DNA of 64,000 bases from PALSA-1316 sp964499365 (lineage in GTDB: Bacteria > Nitrospirota > Thermodesulfovibrionia > Thermodesulfovibrionales > UBA6898): positions 124,001 through 188,000 of the forward strand of contig CAZCKU010000003.1 in NCBI GenBank assembly GCA_964499365.1. The letters run 5' to 3'. Made by a program: the position numbers and the translations under genes. The first letter of the stretch is position 1; each line of letters begins with the position of its first letter. The notes under the pieces were generated by a model. The model saw only the letters and a program-made list of their open reading frames with translations, did no database searches and was not told the origin of the DNA. Positions 51,267-60,086 of this stretch are shown in pieces.

Positions 51267-51851
51267 TCAAAAAAACCACCTTTTCCAGTTCCAGAAGTGG
51301 ATCAGCCTGTGGCTGAAGGCAACGTCGTCGACCTGCTGGGCAAGCTCCCTGAGTTCCTGCCGGTTCTGCTCGATCTCCCTGAACTGCTCCTTTTCGAGCC
51401 CGCCGTCGAGGATAAAGTGCCTGATCTTTTCGAGTTCACCGTTGTCGAGCCAGACCCCGTGGCTGCCGCACTCGTCTATGACCACGCCTGATATGCGGCC
51501 GAAATTCTTTCTGATCATCAGCTTTCCGCACCGTACGCAGGGAACGTATGCAATCTTCTCCGGGAGGATCGGGCGGCTGTATTCATTGCTGAGCTGTTCC
51601 TCGCGGTAGACAGTGGACTCTGCCGTAATCACGTTAAATTCACCGCGGTCAAGCCAGAGCCCCTTGCACCGGGGACAGGCATCAATCTCAACCTCCTTCT
51701 TTTTTTGACACTCCAGCGCAACCCCGCACCTCGGGCAGAGGGGATTGGCAATGATCTGTCCGCTCTGAACCGTGCCTCCGCAAAAGGGACAATACCTGCT
51801 CTTCGGATTCACCTTCTTTCCGCACACCGGGCATTTTACAAGATCGGTCAT
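51267..51851 (-). CDS. Multi-zinc-ribbon (zf-TFIIB type) protein
   Basis: 194 residues from the ATG at 51851, preceded by GGAGG; the longer frame to 51929 runs into the polA promoter and reads poorly. Zinc knuckles in order: CPVCGKKVNPKSRYCPFCGG, CPRCGVALECQ...CPRCKGLWLDRGEF (zf-TFIIB), and CVRCGKLMIRKNFGR...DECGSHGVWLDNGEL (a second, with Cys/His). A charged helix follows and the end is aromatic (HFWNWKRWFF). Function unknown; divergent from polA. Confidence 0.87.
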   Translation of the reverse strand: MTDLVKCPVCGKKVNPKSRYCPFCGGTVQSGQIIANPLCPRCGVALECQKKKEVEIDACPRCKGLWLDRGEFNVITAESTVYREEQLSNEYSRPILPEKIAYVPCVRCGKLMIRKNFGRISGVVIDECGSHGVWLDNGELEKIRHFILDGGLEKEQFREIEQNRQELRELAQQVDDVAFSHRLIHFWNWKRWFF

Positions 51852-51910
51852 CGTTCCTCCGTGTGTCCTCCGTTGTACTATAACATGACCTAACAATCCG
51901 ACCGTGATGG

Positions 51911-51916
51911 TATAAT
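51911..51916 (+). promoter_or_regulatory. polA -10 box 5 bases before the start codon
   Basis: TATAAT then CACTC then ATG. Transcription should start at or beside the A of the ATG, giving a leaderless polA mRNA. Confidence 0.5.
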
Positions 51917-51921
51917 CACTC

Positions 51922-54570
51922 ATGGACATCTACCTGATCGACGGAAACTCCTATGTCTACCGGGCCTTTTACGCGGTAAAGGGCCTGACGAACTCAGCCG
52001 GCCTGCCGACAAACGCAGTCTTCGGCTTTACGAATATGCTGATGAAGATCATCAGAGACAAAAAGCCCGACTGCGTCGTCATGGCCTTTGACACCCCGGA
52101 GCCGACGGAACGGCATATGCTCTATGCCGACTATAAGGCCCACCGCAAAGAAACACCGGACGAGCTGGTCCGGCAGCTCCCGTATATCAGAAGGCTGGTC
52201 TCTGCCTTCAACATCAAGACCTTCGAGATCCCCGGATACGAGGCCGATGACATCATCGGCACCCTGGCAAAACATTTCACCGGGAAGGACAACAGGGTCT
52301 TTATCGTGACCGCAGACAAGGACATGCTGCAGCTCGTCGATGACAAGATCCGGATATTCGACCCGATTAAGGACAGGGTGCTCGATGAGGCCTATGTCAG
52401 GGAGAAGTTCGGCGTCGGGCCGGAGCGGGTGACCGAGTTCATGGCTTTGACCGGGGATGCCTCAGACAATATCCCCGGGGTGAAGGGGATCGGAGAAAAG
52501 ACCGCACGGGAGCTCCTCACCTCCTTCAGCAGCCTCGATGAGATCATTGAGCACCCCGAGAGGATACAGAAGGAACGCTTCAGAAAGATGATATCAGAGA
52601 ATCTCGACAATGTCCGCCTGAGCCGCACCCTGGCAACGATTGATGTCGCAGTGCCTCTTGAGCTGAACCCGGAGGAGCTCACTCTCAGGGAGCCTGACTG
52701 GCTTGCCCTGCTCTCGGTCTTCAGGGAGCTTGAGTTCACGAGCATGATGCGCATGCTGCCTGCGTCTGCCTTATCAGACCGCCGTCACGAAACGATCCTT
52801 TCCCCGGAGAAACTGCAGGGGTTCATGAACACGGTACAGGGCGAGATTGCCTTCGATGTCGAGACGACCGGGCGGAATGCCCGGGCAGACAGTCTGGTCG
52901 GCATCTCACTCTGCACGACAGGGGACCTCTCCGTCTATATCCCCCTGACGCATGCCCCGACCCTCAAGGACGCAGGGAATCAGATCGGAAAGAAGCCGGC
53001 GCTGCAGAGCATAGGGACGGCGCTGCATGACAAAAATATCGCCAAGATCGGGCATAACCTGAAGTTCGACATAATGGTGCTGGAGCAGGAGCATGTCAGG
53101 GTCGAAGGCATGCTCTATGACACCATGCTTGCCGCCTATCTCCTGAACCCGAACAAGGCGAATCACAGCCTTGACGAGGTCTCCTTCGAATACCTCTCGA
53201 AGCGCAAGCGGCCTTTTGCCGAGGTACTCAGGAAGAGGACGACATTCGCCGAGGTTCCGCTCGACGAGGCGACCGACTATGCTGCCGAAGACGCTGCCCT
53301 GGCCTTTGAACTGAAGGATATCCTGTTTGGAAAACTGAGGGAACAGGGACTCGACGCCGTCTATTTTAACGTAGAAATGCCACTGATCCCGGTGCTTGCA
53401 GAAATGGAGAAGGCCGGGATAAAGATTGATGCCGGCAAGCTCAACAGGCTTTCAAAGACTATTACCGAGGAGATCATGAGCATCCAGCAGAGGATATATT
53501 TCCTTGCCGGCGAAGAGTTCAATATCAACTCGCCAAAGCAGCTCAGCTCCATCCTCTTCCATAGCCTCGGGCTGACACCGTCAAAAAAGACCAAGACCGG
53601 TTTTTCGACCAATGTAGACGTACTGGAAGAACTGGCTTCCCAGCATGAGCTGCCGAGAGAGGTCCTCCATTACCGGACCCTTACAAAACTCAAAACAACC
53701 TATCTGGACGTCCTGCCTGCCATTGCAGACCCTGATACCGGCCGCATCCATACCTCATTCAACCAGACGGTGACGGCAACCGGAAGGCTGAGCAGCAGTG
53801 ACCCGAACCTTCAGAATATCCCGGTGAGGGGTGAATGGGGCAGGCCGATCCGGGAAGCCTTCATCGCGGAGGAAGGCAAGCTCCTCCTTTCCGCCGACTA
53901 CTCCCAGATTGAACTCAGGATCCTGGCGCATCTCAGCCAGGACCAGGGGCTGGTCGATGCCTTCAGGACCGGACTCGATATCCATACGCGCACGGCAGCG
54001 GAAATCTACGGCGTTCCCTTTGAAAAGGTCACCACCGATATGCGAAGGGTTGCCAAAACCGTCAACTTCGGGGTTATTTACGGCATCTCCGCCTTCGGCC
54101 TCTCAGGCACGCTGAACATCGACACCCGTGAGGCCGATCGTTTTATCAAGCAATATTTCGAGCGTCATCCGGGCGTCAGGAATTATATCGATACGATCAT
54201 CAGTGCGACGAAGGAAAAGGGTTATGTCTGCACCCTCCTCGGCAGAAGACGGCCGATACCCGAGCTCCGGCATCAGAACAGGACCGTCAGGCAGCTGGGC
54301 GAAAGGCTTGCCGTAAACTCACCCATCCAGGGGACCGCAGCGGACATCATAAAGATTGCTATGATCAATACCCGGAAGCGGCTCAAAAGGGAGCACCTCG
54401 GCGCCCGTATGATCCTGCAGATCCACGACGAACTTCTCCTCGAATTTTCGGAGAAAGAGCTCCACCCCGTCATGAAACTCGTGAAAGAGGAGATGGAGTC
54501 AGCCGTCGAGCTGTCAGTTCCCGTCCGGGTCGACATCGGTTACGGCAGCAACTGGGCCGAGGCCCATTAA
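51922..54570 (+). CDS. polA: DNA polymerase I
   Basis: 882 residues, all three domains. 5'-3' exonuclease (1-~290) with YKAHRKETPDELVRQLPYIR and TADKDMLQLV. 3'-5' exonuclease (~300-490) looks active: IAFDVETTG, GHNLKFDIMVLE and YAAEDAALAFEL keep the metal-binding acids. Polymerase domain: DPNLQNIPVRGEWGRPIREA, SADYSQIELRILAHLS, RRVAKTVNFGVIYGISAFGL, QIHDELLLEF. It fills gaps in repair and replaces RNA primers. No ribosome site is seen upstream. Confidence 0.97.
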   Translation: MDIYLIDGNSYVYRAFYAVKGLTNSAGLPTNAVFGFTNMLMKIIRDKKPDCVVMAFDTPEPTERHMLYADYKAHRKETPDELVRQLPYIRRLVSAFNIKTFEIPGYEADDIIGTLAKHFTGKDNRVFIVTADKDMLQLVDDKIRIFDPIKDRVLDEAYVREKFGVGPERVTEFMALTGDASDNIPGVKGIGEKTARELLTSFSSLDEIIEHPERIQKERFRKMISENLDNVRLSRTLATIDVAVPLELNPEELTLREPDWLALLSVFRELEFTSMMRMLPASALSDRRHETILSPEKLQGFMNTVQGEIAFDVETTGRNARADSLVGISLCTTGDLSVYIPLTHAPTLKDAGNQIGKKPALQSIGTALHDKNIAKIGHNLKFDIMVLEQEHVRVEGMLYDTMLAAYLLNPNKANHSLDEVSFEYLSKRKRPFAEVLRKRTTFAEVPLDEATDYAAEDAALAFELKDILFGKLREQGLDAVYFNVEMPLIPVLAEMEKAGIKIDAGKLNRLSKTITEEIMSIQQRIYFLAGEEFNINSPKQLSSILFHSLGLTPSKKTKTGFSTNVDVLEELASQHELPREVLHYRTLTKLKTTYLDVLPAIADPDTGRIHTSFNQTVTATGRLSSSDPNLQNIPVRGEWGRPIREAFIAEEGKLLLSADYSQIELRILAHLSQDQGLVDAFRTGLDIHTRTAAEIYGVPFEKVTTDMRRVAKTVNFGVIYGISAFGLSGTLNIDTREADRFIKQYFERHPGVRNYIDTIISATKEKGYVCTLLGRRRPIPELRHQNRTVRQLGERLAVNSPIQGTAADIIKIAMINTRKRLKREHLGARMILQIHDELLLEFSEKELHPVMKLVKEEMESAVELSVPVRVDIGYGSNWAEAH

Positions 54571-54590
54571 AGGGGCAGGCATTAATTAAT

Positions 54591-54618
54591 TTGGATACAC
54601 CGAAAAATCTGATACAAT
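54591..54618 (+). promoter_or_regulatory. Promoter of the H1-like/DUF4912 gene
   Basis: TTGGAT (54591-54596), 16 bases, TACAAT (54613-54618), 23 bases before the ATG, with AAGGGGG between. Confidence 0.5.
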
Positions 54619-54641
54619 ATAGCCCAAGGGGGCAGCGAACA

Positions 54642-56243
54642 ATGAAAAAAGCAACAAAATCATCGACGAAAAAAGAGACGAAGACCAAGACAAAAACAAC
54701 GGTGAAGGCTGCGGCGAAACCAAAGGCAAAACAGAAGATAAAGACATCGGGCGAATCCAAGGCAAAAAAAGTGACGAAAACCAGGACCGTACCTGCGGGC
54801 ACATCCGGGACTGGTATCAAGTCACCGGCCAAACCGAAGCCCACACTCGCGGCCAAACCGGCAACCAGGACCGTGACCGCAGCCAAAGCAAAGACTGCCA
54901 TAAAAAAGACAGAGACAAGGCCTCCGGCAAAGGCAAAACCTGTTGTCAGGAAAAAAGAGGCGGCAAAAACAGCGCCCACAAAGTCAGCTGCAGCCAGACC
55001 CAAGGCTGCGGCCAAGACGAAGATCGCGAAGAGGCCTCTCAAGGCTGCCCCCGTGAAAAAGACCCCCGCAAAGGCTACCGTGAAAAGTCCGGCAAAAAAA
55101 GTCGTGGGCCCTGAAAAAAAGCCCGTTGCATTAACAAAGAATAAAGCGGTTTCTGCAAAGAAACCTGCGGCTACAGCAGCGTCAACAAAGAAGAAGGCTG
55201 TCGCCTCTCTGCCGAAAAAGGCCCCGCAGCCGACTCCGGCAAAAGCTGCCGTACAGACCGCTGCGCCTTCGAAAAAACCGAAGGTTAGCCCGGTTAAGAC
55301 CCTGATTAAGCCGGCAGGAAAACCAACGACAGTCACGGCAAAGGCAACAAAACTGCCGTTGAAGAAGATTGTCCCGGCTCAACCCCCCGCACGTACGACC
55401 AGGGAATTGAAGCCGGGCAAACCCCTCGCAGCCATCAGGCCCGGGCCGAAGTCCGCGACAGCAATCGGGGCCGTGAAGCCGAAGGAGAAGCCAGTGAAGA
55501 AAGTCGTAAAGAAAACACCAAAGCCGATGGCGGAGGCTTCAGAGAAACCGGCCGCAACGAAAAGAACCAGTACCCCGGGTGAGCCGAAAGAGCCGGCCAG
55601 GATCAGGCAGGTCAAGGCAGTTTCGCAGGCTGTACCGGCGGCGAAAAAAAATCGCATCGCCGCCCCGCCGGTACCCGAAGCAGCATTAGAGGCAGAAGAA
55701 GAACTGCTGTCTGTGGCCGAAATCGAGGCCCGGGAGGGACGGATCATTAAGCCGAGGCTGAAGATATTCCTGCCCAGGGAAGAAATCAGGGACGAAGCAG
55801 GGGAAGAGGCACTCGCAGACACGGGGAATATAGCCGGGACAGGGCGTGAAGCCCTCCCTCAGGAATATGGCGAAAGCGAATTTTTCCTGATCGTCATCGA
55901 CCCCACCCTCATCTTCCTGGACTGGGAAATCATCCCGGGGGACCTTCCTTCGTCAGGTCTGCCACTCTGCGTCCGGATCTATGACGTTACCGGAATTGTC
56001 TTCGATGGAAACAATGCCCATGGTTTTATCGATATCGACCTTGTAGGTCTCACCGGCAGCGGATATTGCGAGATAGGGATGCAGGGAAAAGAGATTGTAG
56101 CAGAGATTGGTTTTATTGATGCGCAGGGGCTGTTCATCGCGCTTATGAGATCGGGAAGGGCATCGGTCCCACCCCTGCTGCAGTATGACGACCTCGGCAT
56201 TGTCCGCAAGATGCAGGAGGCAGGCCTCCCTGTCGGATACTGA
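54642..56243 (+). CDS. Histone H1-like Lys/Ala/Pro-rich protein with C-terminal DUF4912 domain
   Basis: 533 residues from the ATG at 54642 (AAGGGGG before it). Residues 1-~345 are low-complexity KPAAKKT-type repeats, strongly basic, like the tails of histone H1 and bacterial HctB/AlgP proteins; this part should bind nucleic acid. Residues of about 370-533 are a DUF4912 domain: LPQEYGESEFFLIVIDPTLI, FLDWEIIPGDL, YCEIGMQGKEIVAEIGFID. DUF4912 function is unknown. The pairing of a nucleic-acid-binding tail with it recurs in related bacteria. Confidence 0.8.
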   Translation: MKKATKSSTKKETKTKTKTTVKAAAKPKAKQKIKTSGESKAKKVTKTRTVPAGTSGTGIKSPAKPKPTLAAKPATRTVTAAKAKTAIKKTETRPPAKAKPVVRKKEAAKTAPTKSAAARPKAAAKTKIAKRPLKAAPVKKTPAKATVKSPAKKVVGPEKKPVALTKNKAVSAKKPAATAASTKKKAVASLPKKAPQPTPAKAAVQTAAPSKKPKVSPVKTLIKPAGKPTTVTAKATKLPLKKIVPAQPPARTTRELKPGKPLAAIRPGPKSATAIGAVKPKEKPVKKVVKKTPKPMAEASEKPAATKRTSTPGEPKEPARIRQVKAVSQAVPAAKKNRIAAPPVPEAALEAEEELLSVAEIEAREGRIIKPRLKIFLPREEIRDEAGEEALADTGNIAGTGREALPQEYGESEFFLIVIDPTLIFLDWEIIPGDLPSSGLPLCVRIYDVTGIVFDGNNAHGFIDIDLVGLTGSGYCEIGMQGKEIVAEIGFIDAQGLFIALMRSGRASVPPLLQYDDLGIVRKMQEAGLPVGY

Positions 56244-56508
56244 CCCTTTGTTTTCGTTCCTCGCCTGATGGCGTGCAGACGGGCAGTCGTTCAGCAGTCC
56301 CGGCGACACGCTGCAGCTGAAATCTGACGGACTGCTCACAAAAGGGACGGTCAGCAGGATATGCCCGTCGCATGTGCGGGCGGGGAATTTCCGCGAGCAA
56401 AATTCACATCAAAAATCATGCTGAAATTGTGTTTTTACCGTGTATCATGTAATATTTCTATATATGCAGAGCTCTCATACCGCCCTGCAGGGACATGTAA
56501 TTATCTGA
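56244..56508. promoter_or_regulatory. 265-base intergenic region with promoter for the small gene-ccsA-hemA operon
   Basis: TTGTGT (56427-56432), 17 bases, TAATAT (56450-56455) is a fair promoter. Upstream, GCCCG...CGGGC near 56365 forms a hairpin that may end the DUF4912 transcript. Nothing else recognised. Confidence 0.45.
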
Positions 56509-56679
56509 ATGAACGAATTGATAAAGAAAGAAATTCAGCGACATGCAGTCGACGGCAGGATCGTTTGTGCTATTGCCAGGAAGATAGCGGAGGACCTTGG
56601 GGTCCCCTATAAAGAGGTCGGACAGGCAGCCAATGAACTTGGGATAAGAATCAAAGACTGTCAGCTCGGTTGTTTCTGA
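56509..56679 (+). CDS. Small conserved-looking helical protein (56 residues)
   Basis: Reads MNELIKKEIQRHAVDGRIVC, AIARKIAEDLGVPYKEVGQA, then ANELGIRIKDCQLGCF. The middle (ARKIAEDLGVPYKEVGQAANELGI) has the spacing of a helix-turn-helix. Two Cys at the end (CQLGC) could bind a metal or sense redox state. Its TGA shares a base with the ccsA ATG (TGATG), so it opens the ccsA-hemA operon. Family not named; a regulatory role is a guess. Confidence 0.65.
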   Translation: MNELIKKEIQRHAVDGRIVCAIARKIAEDLGVPYKEVGQAANELGIRIKDCQLGCF

Positions 56680-57494
56680 TGGAACTGATCCTCTTTGAAA
56701 TAGCCCTTACCTTCTATTTTGCCGCGGCTATCGTCGGCGTCCTTGAACTCTTTAAGGGGACCAAGACCACATCAAAGATCATGCTGGGCCTTACGGTCCT
56801 GGGATTTGCCATCCATACCGCAAATATCGTCACCCGGTATGTCATGGCGGGTCATATTCCGATATCGAACCTTCATGAGGCGTCCTCGTTTTTTTCGTGG
56901 TGTATTATCCTGCTCTTTTTCTTTATCGAATCCCGCTACAGGGTAGGGTTGCTCGGCTCGTTCATCATGCCGGTGGTGTTTATCCTGATGCTCTCATCCT
57001 CGGTCCTCCCCCGGGCGATCAAACCTCTGAGCCCTGTTCTTCAGAGTTACTGGTTCGGGATACACACGGTCCTGGCTTTTACCGGAGACGCCGCGTTTGC
57101 TCTCGCCTTCGGCATAGGCATCATGTATCTCGTCCAGGAACACCAGGTCAAATCAAAACATCTGGGAGGACTCTTCCAGAGACTGCCGAGTCTTCAAATG
57201 CTCGACGAGATCAACTACCGGCTGATCACGACCGGATGGATGCTCCTGACGCTTGCGATCATCACCGGGGTTATCTGGGCCGAAAGTGCCTGGGGCCGTT
57301 ACTGGCGATGGGATCCAAAGGAAGTCTGGTCACTCATCACGTGGTTCATCTATGCTGCCGTGCTTCATGTCCGTCTGATCGCCGGATGGCGGGGCAGGAG
57401 GGCTGCCATACTCTCTGTCATCGGTTTCTTCGTGGTGCTCTTCACCTTCTTCGGGGTGAATCTGATCCTCAAGGGCCTGCATGCGTTCGTATGA
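56679..57494 (+). CDS. ccsA: Cytochrome c biogenesis protein CcsA/CcmC-like (HemX position)
   Basis: 271 residues with about eight membrane helices. The tryptophan-rich heme-handling motif is complete: AESAWGRYWRWDPKEVWSLI. Conserved His residues flank it (IHTANIVTRYVMAGHIPISN, IHTVLAFTGDAAFA, HVRLIAGWRGRRAA). CcsA exports or presents heme for attachment to cytochrome c; in this position before hemA some genomes are annotated hemX. The WWD motif favours CcsA. The start is the ATG at 56679, three codons inside the longest frame, overlapping the small gene's stop; it overlaps hemA by ATGA. Confidence 0.9.
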   Translation: MELILFEIALTFYFAAAIVGVLELFKGTKTTSKIMLGLTVLGFAIHTANIVTRYVMAGHIPISNLHEASSFFSWCIILLFFFIESRYRVGLLGSFIMPVVFILMLSSSVLPRAIKPLSPVLQSYWFGIHTVLAFTGDAAFALAFGIGIMYLVQEHQVKSKHLGGLFQRLPSLQMLDEINYRLITTGWMLLTLAIITGVIWAESAWGRYWRWDPKEVWSLITWFIYAAVLHVRLIAGWRGRRAAILSVIGFFVVLFTFFGVNLILKGLHAFV

Positions 57495-58759
57495 AGATAC
57501 TCGTACTCGGCGTTAATCATAAAACGGCAAGTGTCGACATCCGCGAGCGCCTGGCATTCGGCGGCACCAAGCTCGACGAGGGGATACTCGGGCTGCATGC
57601 ACTGCCCAACGTCAAAGAGGTGGCGGTGCTGTCGACCTGCAACAGGGTCGAGCTCTATGCGTGTGTTGACAATGTCCTGTCGGCAGCGGGCCAGATCAAG
57701 GACTACCTCTCCGGCCTGCACGGGCTGGCGCGGTCGGAATTCGAACATGCGCTGTTTACCGTGGACGGACCTGATGCGGTGAGGCATGTATTCAGGGTCG
57801 CATCGAGCCTGGACTCGATGGTCCTTGGGGAACCCCAGATCCTCGGACAGATCAAGGACGCCTTTGACCTATCCCTCAGCAAGAAGACCACGGGGGTCCT
57901 CCTGAACAAGCTGATGAAAAAGGCCATATCGACGGCAAAACGGGTCAGGACCGAGACCCGCATTGCAGAGAATGCCGTATCGATCAGCTTCGCTGCAGTC
58001 GAGCTGGCGAAGAAGATCTTTACAAACCTTGCCGGCAAGTCGGTCATGCTTATGGGCGCCGGAGAAATGGCGGAGCTCGCTGCCCGTCACCTTCTGAACA
58101 ACGGCGTAACCGGGATTATGGTGGTAAACCGGACCTATGAACGCGGCTGTGAACTTGCATCAGAGTTTAACGGCAGGCCGGTCCGCTTCGAAAATTTTCT
58201 CCAGGAACTCGTTAACGCGGATATCATCATCTGCTCGACCGGAGCCCCGACCTATGTCCTCCAGCGCGAACAGATGCAGAAGGTGATGAAGGAAAGAAAA
58301 CAGAGACCTGTTTTCATCATTGATATCTCGGTCCCGAGGAATATCGATCCCGAGATCAACCGGCTGGACAACGTCTACCTCTACGACGTCGATAACCTTC
58401 AGGACGTGGTGGACACCAATCTGCAGGGCAGGCGGGCAGAGGCTGACAAGGCCGAAGGTATTATCGGCGAAGAAGTGGAGAAATTCGGCAGGTGGATGTC
58501 GACCCTTGATTCTGTCCCGACAATCGTTGCCCTCCGACAGAAGGCGGATGAGATTCGGAGAGAAGAACTGGAGAAATTCCAGAACAGGTTCCCGGCCATG
58601 GACGAGACGCAGCTGAAGGCGATTGACTATCTTGCGACCGCCATCGTCAATAAGCTGATACACCCGCCGACCGTGGCCCTGAAGGAAGATTCTGAAGACC
58701 GGGATGAACTGATCGCACTTATTACCCGACTGTACGGCATAAACGGGGATGATGAATAA
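57491..58759 (+). CDS. hemA: Glutamyl-tRNA reductase
   Basis: 422 residues from the ATG at 57491, which overlaps the ccsA stop by 4 bases; the frame is open far upstream but that part is the shadow of ccsA. It reduces glutamyl-tRNA to glutamate-1-semialdehyde, the first step of heme and sirohem synthesis. Motifs: VLGVNHKTASVDIRERLAF, catalytic Cys in VLSTCNRVELYA, SLDSMVLGEPQILGQIKDAF, NADPH site MLMGAGEMAELAARHLL, and DISVPRNIDPEI. Full length. Confidence 0.97.
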   Translation: MKILVLGVNHKTASVDIRERLAFGGTKLDEGILGLHALPNVKEVAVLSTCNRVELYACVDNVLSAAGQIKDYLSGLHGLARSEFEHALFTVDGPDAVRHVFRVASSLDSMVLGEPQILGQIKDAFDLSLSKKTTGVLLNKLMKKAISTAKRVRTETRIAENAVSISFAAVELAKKIFTNLAGKSVMLMGAGEMAELAARHLLNNGVTGIMVVNRTYERGCELASEFNGRPVRFENFLQELVNADIIICSTGAPTYVLQREQMQKVMKERKQRPVFIIDISVPRNIDPEINRLDNVYLYDVDNLQDVVDTNLQGRRAEADKAEGIIGEEVEKFGRWMSTLDSVPTIVALRQKADEIRREELEKFQNRFPAMDETQLKAIDYLATAIVNKLIHPPTVALKEDSEDRDELIALITRLYGINGDDE

Positions 58760-58784
58760 AATACATTGTTCGATGGAGGCTTGG

Positions 58785-59879
58785 ATGAAAGGGATTGTTC
58801 GCATCGTTTTCTTTCTGCTGGTCGTGATTATAACGGGGAACACCGCTATGGCCGCCGGATCAAACAGTGATTATGAAACTGCCCGCAAGTATTACTTCAG
58901 CGGCAGGTACACAGAGGCGGTGAGACATCTGGAGGATTATATCGCCCAGAAGCCTGATGCTGCCGCGTATTATATGATGGGGTACGCCCTGTACAAGCTG
59001 AAGCGGTTCGATGAGGCGAATGAGTATTTCCGGGATGCCTACCTCCTTAATCCGTCGTTCTCGCCCATAAAGGAAGCCCCCGGCGACGGACTGTCGAAGA
59101 AGGCAGCAAGGTCCCGCGTGAAAAAGGCAGCTCCTGCCGGGCCCCCACCCCCTGCAGCGGAAAAGCCCTCAGGAACAGCAGGTGACAAGCAGGCTGCGGT
59201 GCAGCCGCAATCAGCATCTGCGCCGGCAGTGAAGCCTGCAGATGCTGCCAGCCCTTCCCAGGGAAAAGCCGAACCGGCCAAGCCTGCAATGAAGCCGGGG
59301 GAAACCGCAGGTCAGACCGCAACAACCCCGACGGGGGCTCCCGCAGCTCCGCAGCCCCCGGTGACTGGCGCAAAACAGCCTGCAGCCCCCCCTGCTCCTG
59401 TTGTACCGCAGCCGCAGGCCCCGTTGCCTCCGCTGCCTAAGCCTGGTGGAACGATTCCTGCCGGCGGTGGTGCGCTTTTTGCCGTCCCGATGCTGATGGG
59501 TGGCCTCTTTGCCGGTTTTACGCTTGTGTTTCTCGGCATAGCGCTGGCGATCTATCTCTTCTTCAGCTACTGCATGTACAGAATCGCAACGCGGCTCAAC
59601 TGTCCTGCAGCCTGGACCGCGTGGGTGCCGATCCTGAATATGTGGCCCATCGTCGGATCTGCAGGAAAACCCTGGTGGTGGGTAATCCTGCTGTTTGTAC
59701 CTCTCGTTGGTTTCTTTGTCTGGGTCTACCTCTGGATGTGCATTGTCGAGAACCTCGGCAGGAATAAATGGCTGGGGCTGCTCATGCTCGTCCCTGTCGT
59801 CAATATTGTCTACATGGTTGTGCTGGCTTTTTCAGGGAGCACCACCCCTTCGTCTTCCTCCGGAGGAGAGCTCGAGTAG
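58785..59879 (+). CDS. Exported TPR protein with Pro/Ala-rich linker and C-terminal DUF5684 membrane domain
   Basis: 364 residues from the ATG at 58785 (GGAGG 5 bases before). Signal/anchor near 5-25 (VRIVFFLLVVIITGNTAMA). TPR pair about 35-100 (YYFSGRYTEAVRHLEDYIAQ, MGYALYKLKRFDEANEYFRD). Linker of A, P, K, Q about 110-225. The C-terminal ~130 residues have three or four membrane helices with DUF5684 features: YRIATRLNCPAAWTAWVPIL, NMWPIVGSAGKPWWWVILLF, NKWLGLLMLVPVVNIVYMVV. Function unknown. It ends the hemA operon before a strong terminator. Confidence 0.82.
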   Translation: MKGIVRIVFFLLVVIITGNTAMAAGSNSDYETARKYYFSGRYTEAVRHLEDYIAQKPDAAAYYMMGYALYKLKRFDEANEYFRDAYLLNPSFSPIKEAPGDGLSKKAARSRVKKAAPAGPPPPAAEKPSGTAGDKQAAVQPQSASAPAVKPADAASPSQGKAEPAKPAMKPGETAGQTATTPTGAPAAPQPPVTGAKQPAAPPAPVVPQPQAPLPPLPKPGGTIPAGGGALFAVPMLMGGLFAGFTLVFLGIALAIYLFFSYCMYRIATRLNCPAAWTAWVPILNMWPIVGSAGKPWWWVILLFVPLVGFFVWVYLWMCIVENLGRNKWLGLLMLVPVVNIVYMVVLAFSGSTTPSSSSGGELE

Positions 59880-59900
59880 CCCCCTCTGCCGGGATACCAT

Positions 59901-59934
59901 AAAAAAAGCCCCGCAATGCTGCGGGGCTTTTTTT
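59901..59934. terminator. Strong bidirectional intrinsic terminator
   Basis: A perfect 15-base inverted repeat, AAAAAAAGCCCCGCA and its complement, with loop ATGC. It has a T-run on both strands and serves both the hemA side and the converging oxygen-defence operon. Confidence 0.95.
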
Positions 59935-59952
59935 ATCACGTCTTACCGATGC

Positions 59953-60084
59953 TTATCTTACCTTTTCGAAGGCATCCTTCTCGGCATTGCATACCGGACA
60001 TTTCCAGTCGTCGGGCAGGCTCTCAAAGGACGCACCCTCCGCTGCTTCGTCATATTCATAACCACAGACAGAACACTTCCACAT
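59953..60084 (-). CDS. Rubredoxin
   Basis: 43 residues: MWKCSVCGYEYDEAAEGASF then ESLPDDWKCPVCNAEKDAFE and KVR. The two CxxC(G) knuckles bind one iron. It is shorter than classical 52-residue rubredoxins. It lies 2 bases after the flavodiiron gene and is most likely its electron donor. Confidence 0.93.
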   Translation of the reverse strand: MWKCSVCGYEYDEAAEGASFESLPDDWKCPVCNAEKDAFEKVR

Positions 60085-60086
60085 AC

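Noticed and set aside
56897..57490. Upstream extension of the hemA frame by 198 residues
   Set aside because: It overlaps ccsA in another frame and reads as low-quality, Arg/His-rich sequence; HemA normally begins at MKILVLGVNHK.
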